Shown: positions 59,905 through 64,000 of the stretch, in pieces
How the letters are laid out: each line of letters begins with the position of its first letter
Position numbering within the stretch: position 1 is the first letter of the stretch
Assembly (NCBI RefSeq): GCF_000423285.1
Contig: NZ_AUHR01000015.1
Coordinates: forward strand, 1 to 64,000
Direction: 5' to 3'
Length of the DNA: 64,000 nucleotides
Source of the DNA: Laribacter hongkongensis DSM 14985
GTDB lineage: Bacteria > Pseudomonadota > Gammaproteobacteria > Burkholderiales > Aquaspirillaceae
Translations under genes and position numbers: made by a program
Notes under the pieces: model-generated
Seen by the model: the letters and a program-made list of their open reading frames with translations, nothing else
What the model was told of the DNA's origin: nothing
Database searches by the model: none

Positions 59905-61068
59905 ATGATTCCTTATGGGCGGCAAGATATTTCTCAAGATGATATCGATCATGTTGTACAGGTTTTACGCTCTGATTTTTTGACGCAAGGCCCTATGGTT
60001 CCACAGTTTGAAGATGCTGTTGCCAGCTATTGTGGAGCGGCTCATGCCGTTGCTGTCTGTAATGCTACAGCGGCATTGCATATTGCCTGTCTGGCCTTGG
60101 GAGTCAGTCATGGTGACCGGGTCTGGACTACTCCGATGACCTTTGTTGCCAGTGCCAACTGCGCTGTTTATTGTGGTGCATCAATTGATTTTGTAGATAT
60201 TGATCCTGGTACTTGCAATATGAGTGTTGCTTGTCTAGCAGAAAAGCTGGCGCGAGCAAAGGCTGTTGGAGCTTTGCCGAAAGTGGTGATTCCAGTACAT
60301 CTTTGTGGGCAAAGCTGCGATATGAGGGCTATCCATGCTCTGTCGCAAGAGTTTGGATTTTCCATCATTGAGGACGCTTCTCATGCAATAGGCGGGCGTT
60401 ATCTGGATATGCCCGTTGGTGGTTGCCAGTATAGTGATATAACCATATTTAGCTTTCATCCAGTCAAGATTATAACCACTGGTGAGGGTGGTATGGCTGT
60501 GACAAATAATCCTGAACTGGCAAGGCTGATGCAGCAATATCGAAGCCATGGAGTTACCAGTAATCCGGATGAAATGCTGAGGCATGGGCCGGACGAAATA
60601 TGGAATTATCAACAAATCAGACTGGGGTATAACTATCGCATGACGGATGTTCAGGCTGCTTTGGGGGTGAGTCAGATGACCCGCCTGAATGAGTTTGTGC
60701 AAACTCGTCGTAATATTGCCACTGAGTATGATCAGGCTCTTGCGTGTACTCCCTTTGCCAAACTTGAACAACTTGAGGATACGTGTTCAAGTTATCACCT
60801 TTATCCGATTCGGATTGATCAGCAGCGATGTGGGAAAAACCAACGGCAGGTCTATGATTTTTTGCTGAAGCAAGGCATTCGTGTCAATCTGCATTATATC
60901 CCGGTTTATCGACAACCCTTCTTTGAAGCGATGGGGTTTTCGGTGGGTTATTGTCCAGAAGCTGAGCGCTATTATCGAGAGGCAATTAGTTTGCCAATTT
61001 ATTCTTCACTGAAACCAGAGCAGCAACAATATGTGATAGAAGTCTTACGGGGAGCATTGTCTGTATGA
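59905..61068 (+). CDS. pseC: UDP-4-amino-4,6-dideoxy-N-acetyl-beta-L-altrosamine transaminase PseC
   Basis: PLP aminotransferase of the DegT/DnrJ/EryC1 family; aminates the PseB product. 387 residues: VCNATAALHIACLALG near the N-terminus, EDASHAIGGRYLDMPVGG, and the PLP Lys188 in SFHPVKIITTGEGG. Ends with a 4-bp ATGA overlap into pseF. AT-rich like pseB. Confidence 0.93.
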   Translation: MIPYGRQDISQDDIDHVVQVLRSDFLTQGPMVPQFEDAVASYCGAAHAVAVCNATAALHIACLALGVSHGDRVWTTPMTFVASANCAVYCGASIDFVDIDPGTCNMSVACLAEKLARAKAVGALPKVVIPVHLCGQSCDMRAIHALSQEFGFSIIEDASHAIGGRYLDMPVGGCQYSDITIFSFHPVKIITTGEGGMAVTNNPELARLMQQYRSHGVTSNPDEMLRHGPDEIWNYQQIRLGYNYRMTDVQAALGVSQMTRLNEFVQTRRNIATEYDQALACTPFAKLEQLEDTCSSYHLYPIRIDQQRCGKNQRQVYDFLLKQGIRVNLHYIPVYRQPFFEAMGFSVGYCPEAERYYREAISLPIYSSLKPEQQQYVIEVLRGALSV

Positions 61069-61766
61069 ATATTGCAGTAATCCCCGCGCGCGGAGGGAGT
61101 AAGCGTATTCCTAGGAAGAATATCAGGTCTTTCTCAGGGAAGCCAATGATCGCTTACGCAATTGAGGCTGCAAAAGACTGCGGACTATTTTCCCATGTGG
61201 TCGTTTCGACAGATGATCCGGAAATTGCCGCTATTGCGTGTCAGTATGGAGCTGATATCCCGTTTGTGCGCCCAACTGAACTGGCAGATGACCATACTCC
61301 AACTGTTCCGGTGATTGCCCATGCCATTGCTGCATGTGAATCCTTTGGGTGGCACTCTGAGATGGTTTGTTGTATTTATCCCGGAGTGCCCTTTATTCAA
61401 ACTGAAGATATTCAGGCTGCTATGGCATTGTTGCAAGTGACTCCGGAGGCTGATTATTGTTTTCCGGTTACTGAGTTTTCATCTGCTATCCAACGTGCAC
61501 TACGTCGAGATGCCACAGGACAGTTGCAGTCTTTTTTTCCAGAGTTTGAGTTGGTGCGGACACAGGATCTGGATCCTGCTTATCATGACGCTGGTCAATT
61601 CTACTGGGGGCGCCGCCAGGCTTGGCTGGATAATCCGTATATTCATGGCAGTGGAGTGGGTTTGGTAATTCCCGGTTGGCGTGTGGTGGATATTGATACA
61701 CCGGAGGATTGGTTGCGTGCTGAAATGATGTATAAGTCATTGCATGGTTCTTCATGCATGAGCTAA
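61065..61766 (+). CDS. pseF: Pseudaminic acid cytidylyltransferase PseF
   Basis: Activates pseudaminic acid with CTP to CMP-pseudaminic acid, the donor for flagellin glycosylation. 233 residues with the CMP-sugar synthetase start IAVIPARGGSKRIPRKNIRSF and PFVRPTELADDHTPT. Overlaps pseC by 4 bp, so translation is coupled. Confidence 0.93.
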   Translation: MNIAVIPARGGSKRIPRKNIRSFSGKPMIAYAIEAAKDCGLFSHVVVSTDDPEIAAIACQYGADIPFVRPTELADDHTPTVPVIAHAIAACESFGWHSEMVCCIYPGVPFIQTEDIQAAMALLQVTPEADYCFPVTEFSSAIQRALRRDATGQLQSFFPEFELVRTQDLDPAYHDAGQFYWGRRQAWLDNPYIHGSGVGLVIPGWRVVDIDTPEDWLRAEMMYKSLHGSSCMS

Positions 61767-61778
61767 AGGACTTCGTTC

Positions 61779-63317
61779 ATGAGAGTGGTTTTTCGGACGG
61801 ATGCTTCGCAAGACATCGGAAGCGGGCATGTCATGCGGTGTCTGACTTTGGCCCATGCCTTGCAAGGACAAGGAGCTGATGTTCTTTTTATTTGCCGTAC
61901 CCATCCGGGTAACCTGATTACTCTGATCCGTGAAGAAGGTTTTTCTTGTAGAGAATTACCTGTACAAGATGGCTGGATTCTGGATCCGGAGAAGCATGCG
62001 ACATGGCTTGGGGCTCCAGCCGAACTTGATGCAGCGCACACTATGGCTTCGACTACATCGTCAGGTATCGCTGACTGGCTGATTGTTGATCACTATGGTG
62101 TTGGCTTGGAGTGGGAGCAATGGATGCGGCCAGCGTGTCGGAATTTGATGGTTATTGATGATCTGGCCGATCGCGCCCATGACTGTGACCTGCTGCTGGA
62201 CCAGAACCTGGCTGACCAGCAGGCATCCCGGTATGACCGGCTCGTGGCGGACCACTGCGTCAAACTGCTCGGGCCCAGATACGCCCTGCTGCAAACAGCC
62301 TACGCGGACTTACACCGCCAGGCGGCACCGCGCCATCTGCCAGCCCGGCGGGTTTTTGCCTATTTTGGCGCTGCCGATAGTCACAATTTCTGTGGCCGCG
62401 TCGCACAGGCATTTTTACAGGTGGCCGACCCTGAGGTGACCCTGGACATGGTGGTTTCCCCCACCAGCCCGCACTGGCCTGCCCTCTCCGGACTGGCACG
62501 CCAGGACGCCCGGATCCGTCTGCATGGGCACGTGCCCAGTCTCGCCCCCTTGTTACAGTCGGCTGACGTGGCGTTTGGCGCCGGAGGCGCGACCAGCTGG
62601 GAGCGATGCTGCCTTGGTGTTCCAGCCTATGTCGTCACCCTGGCAGACAATCAGCTCCCCGGATCGCGCGCCCTTGCCCGGCAAGGGGCCATCCGCTGGC
62701 TGGGCAATGCAGAGCAGGTTTCCGATGCCGGCCTGCGGGAAGCCATGCAGGAGGCACTCAAGGGCGAGCACTTGTCCGCGATGTCAGCCGCCGCCCTGTC
62801 CCTGGTAGATGGATGGGGTAGCGCACGGGTGCTTGCCGCGATGGCGGCCGACATGACACTCCCGTTTGCAGTTCGCTCCGTCGAACCCGCCGATGAGCGT
62901 TTGACCCTTGACTGGGCCAATGACCCGGAAGTCAGGCAAAGCTCGTTTTCTGCGGAACGCATCGAAGCCCTCACGCACCACCATTGGCTGGCGCGGCGAA
63001 TGGCCGATACAGAAGGCTGCCGCTTTTACATCGTGGAAACCGCATCCGGTCTCCCTGCCGGCCCCGTCCGTTTCGAACGCCTCTCCCCTGACGAATGGGA
63101 GATTCACTACTCCATGGATCGCTGCCTGCGCGGACGGGGAACAGGGACGGCTTTCCTGAAAGCGGCACTGGACCACTTCTGCCACGCGGTGACATCGGCC
63201 ACCAGGATCATTGGCCGGGTCAAGCCATCCAACCAGGCCTCGCAGCATATCTTCAGGAAACTGGGGTTTTCCCAGTCCGCAGATAGCCACGGTCTGCGTT
63301 ATCAGTTGAATTTGTAA
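61779..63317 (+). CDS. PseG-GNAT fusion: UDP-sugar hydrolase plus N-acetyltransferase domain
   Basis: 512 residues, about twice as long as a plain PseG. Residues 1 to about 350 are PseG (UDP-2,4-diacetamido-2,4,6-trideoxy-beta-L-altropyranose hydrolase): [16 protein letters not shown] has the catalytic-type His17, and [24 protein letters not shown] is the UDP-binding loop. Residues about 362-512 are a GNAT acetyltransferase ([14 protein letters not shown] start; acetyl-CoA loop [14 protein letters not shown]), the expected role of PseH, which acetylates the 4-amino group. A separate pseH is not seen. Base composition changes abruptly near 62160, inside the PseG half, from AT-rich to GC-rich. 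Confidence 0.88.
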   Translation: MRVVFRTDASQDIGSGHVMRCLTLAHALQGQGADVLFICRTHPGNLITLIREEGFSCRELPVQDGWILDPEKHATWLGAPAELDAAHTMASTTSSGIADWLIVDHYGVGLEWEQWMRPACRNLMVIDDLADRAHDCDLLLDQNLADQQASRYDRLVADHCVKLLGPRYALLQTAYADLHRQAAPRHLPARRVFAYFGAADSHNFCGRVAQAFLQVADPEVTLDMVVSPTSPHWPALSGLARQDARIRLHGHVPSLAPLLQSADVAFGAGGATSWERCCLGVPAYVVTLADNQLPGSRALARQGAIRWLGNAEQVSDAGLREAMQEALKGEHLSAMSAAALSLVDGWGSARVLAAMAADMTLPFAVRSVEPADERLTLDWANDPEVRQSSFSAERIEALTHHHWLARRMADTEGCRFYIVETASGLPAGPVRFERLSPDEWEIHYSMDRCLRGRGTGTAFLKAALDHFCHAVTSATRIIGRVKPSNQASQHIFRKLGFSQSADSHGLRYQLNL

Positions 63318-63330
63318 AGGTAAGTCTGAC

Positions 63331-64000
63331 ATGACCATAACGATTGATGGACGCCCGATTGGCCCGGCGCACCCCCCTTACGTGATTGCCGAGCTGTCAG
63401 CCAATCACAATGGCTCGCTGGATCGTGCCTTGCAGACGATTGAAGCCGCCTGGCGATGCGGAGCCAGCGCCATCAAGCTGCAAACCTATACGGCAGATAC
63501 CCTGACCATCGACTGCGACGCCCCGGATTTCCGGATTCAGGGCGGGCTATGGGATGGTTATAAACTCTATGACCTTTACCAGTGGGCTCACACGCCCTAC
63601 GAGTGGCATCAGGCCCTGTTCGAGCATGCCCGCAAGCTGGGCATTACCGTCTTTTCCACTCCGTTTGACGAATCCGCAGTGGATTTGCTGGAAAGCCTGA
63701 ACACGCCAGCCTACAAGATTGCCTCTTTCGAACTGGTCGACCTGCCCCTGATCCGCTACGTCGCCCAGACCGGCAAACCCATGATCATGTCCACCGGCAT
63801 GGCCTCAGAAGAAGAAATTGCCGAGGCTGTGCATGCCGCCCGGGAGGCCGGTTGCCAGGATCTGGTCCTGCTGCATTGCATCAGCAGCTATCCCGCCCCC
63901 ATGGATCAAGCCAATTTGCGGCGGATGCCCCTGCTGGCGCGGCGCTTCGATACGGTTTCCGGTCTTTCCGACCATACCATGGGCACGACCGCCGCCGTGG
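63331..64000 (+). CDS. pseI: Pseudaminic acid synthase PseI (5' part; cut by window edge)
   Basis: Condenses 2,4-diacetamido-2,4,6-trideoxy-L-altrose with phosphoenolpyruvate to make pseudaminic acid. The open frame runs from ATG 63331 to the end of the window (about 223 codons) without a stop, starting [20 protein letters not shown] and containing the NeuB-family [37 protein letters not shown] and GLSDHTMG motifs. The C-terminal SAF/antifreeze-like domain lies outside. GC-rich, unlike pseB/C/F. Confidence 0.93.
   Translation, partial: MTITIDGRPIGPAHPPYVIAELSANHNGSLDRALQTIEAAWRCGASAIKLQTYTADTLTIDCDAPDFRIQGGLWDGYKLYDLYQWAHTPYEWHQALFEHARKLGITVFSTPFDESAVDLLESLNTPAYKIASFELVDLPLIRYVAQTGKPMIMSTGMASEEEIAEAVHAAREAGCQDLVLLHCISSYPAPMDQANLRRMPLLARRFDTVSGLSDHTMGTTAAV

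Overview
The window is high-GC betaproteobacterial chromosome of the Neisseriales type. The gene orders thrS-infC-rpmI-rplT-pheS-pheT-ihfA and grpE-dnaK-dnaJ, a heat-shock promoter style like that of enteric bacteria, and above all two adjacent complete arginine deiminase clusters next to each other point to Laribacter hongkongensis or a very close relative. The species call is from memory of that organism, not from a search.

Layout. 1-305: end of an rRNA operon (23S 3' end, 5S, terminator). 481-8100: galE, then on the minus strand argA, a small unknown gene, ctpA, envC and gpmI, then a plus-strand ArsR-type regulator. 8230-11576 (minus): tgt-yajC-secD, without secF. 11699-19451: tRNA-Val, thrS-infC (AUA start)-rpmI-rplT-pheS-pheT-ihfA-merR-like, tRNA-Pro. 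19501-20176: a gene-poor stretch. 20177-23400: a compact PstSCAB-type ABC transporter operon. 23867-26070: an unrecognised coiled-coil protein and convergent aceA. 26442-30411: grpE, dnaK and dnaJ with two sigma-32-type promoters. 30616-32106: sodium:alanine symporter. 32426-39640 (minus): a 2404-residue LapA/RTX-type surface adhesin. 40216-50728: the double arc region, arcA1-B1-C1-D1 then arcD2-A2-B2-C2. 50976-52623: a PBP7-like endopeptidase and a heme-oxygenase-like protein. 52634-57420: tandem glycine riboswitch, gcvT, gcvH, gcvP. 57507-64000: fliB (flagellin lysine methylase) with a frameshift at a G7 tract, followed by the pseudaminic acid genes pseB, pseC, pseF, a pseG-GNAT fusion and the start of pseI.

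How the parts work together. The arc genes would import arginine in exchange for ornithine (ArcD), and degrade it to ornithine, ammonia, CO2 and ATP, which gives energy without oxygen and acid protection. The final block modifies flagellin: FliB methylates lysines and the Pse enzymes make CMP-pseudaminic acid for glycosylation. The giant adhesin carries the N-terminal retention module and TAAG cleavage motif of LapG-controlled adhesins, so attachment may be regulated by cyclic-di-GMP.

The observations I would check first are the poly-G frameshift in fliB (possible phase variation), the domain composition of the adhesin, the ABCD-DABC arrangement with hairpins in every arc intergenic gap, the base-composition break inside pseG, and the missing secF. 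I found no CRISPR array, prophage or intact insertion sequence.
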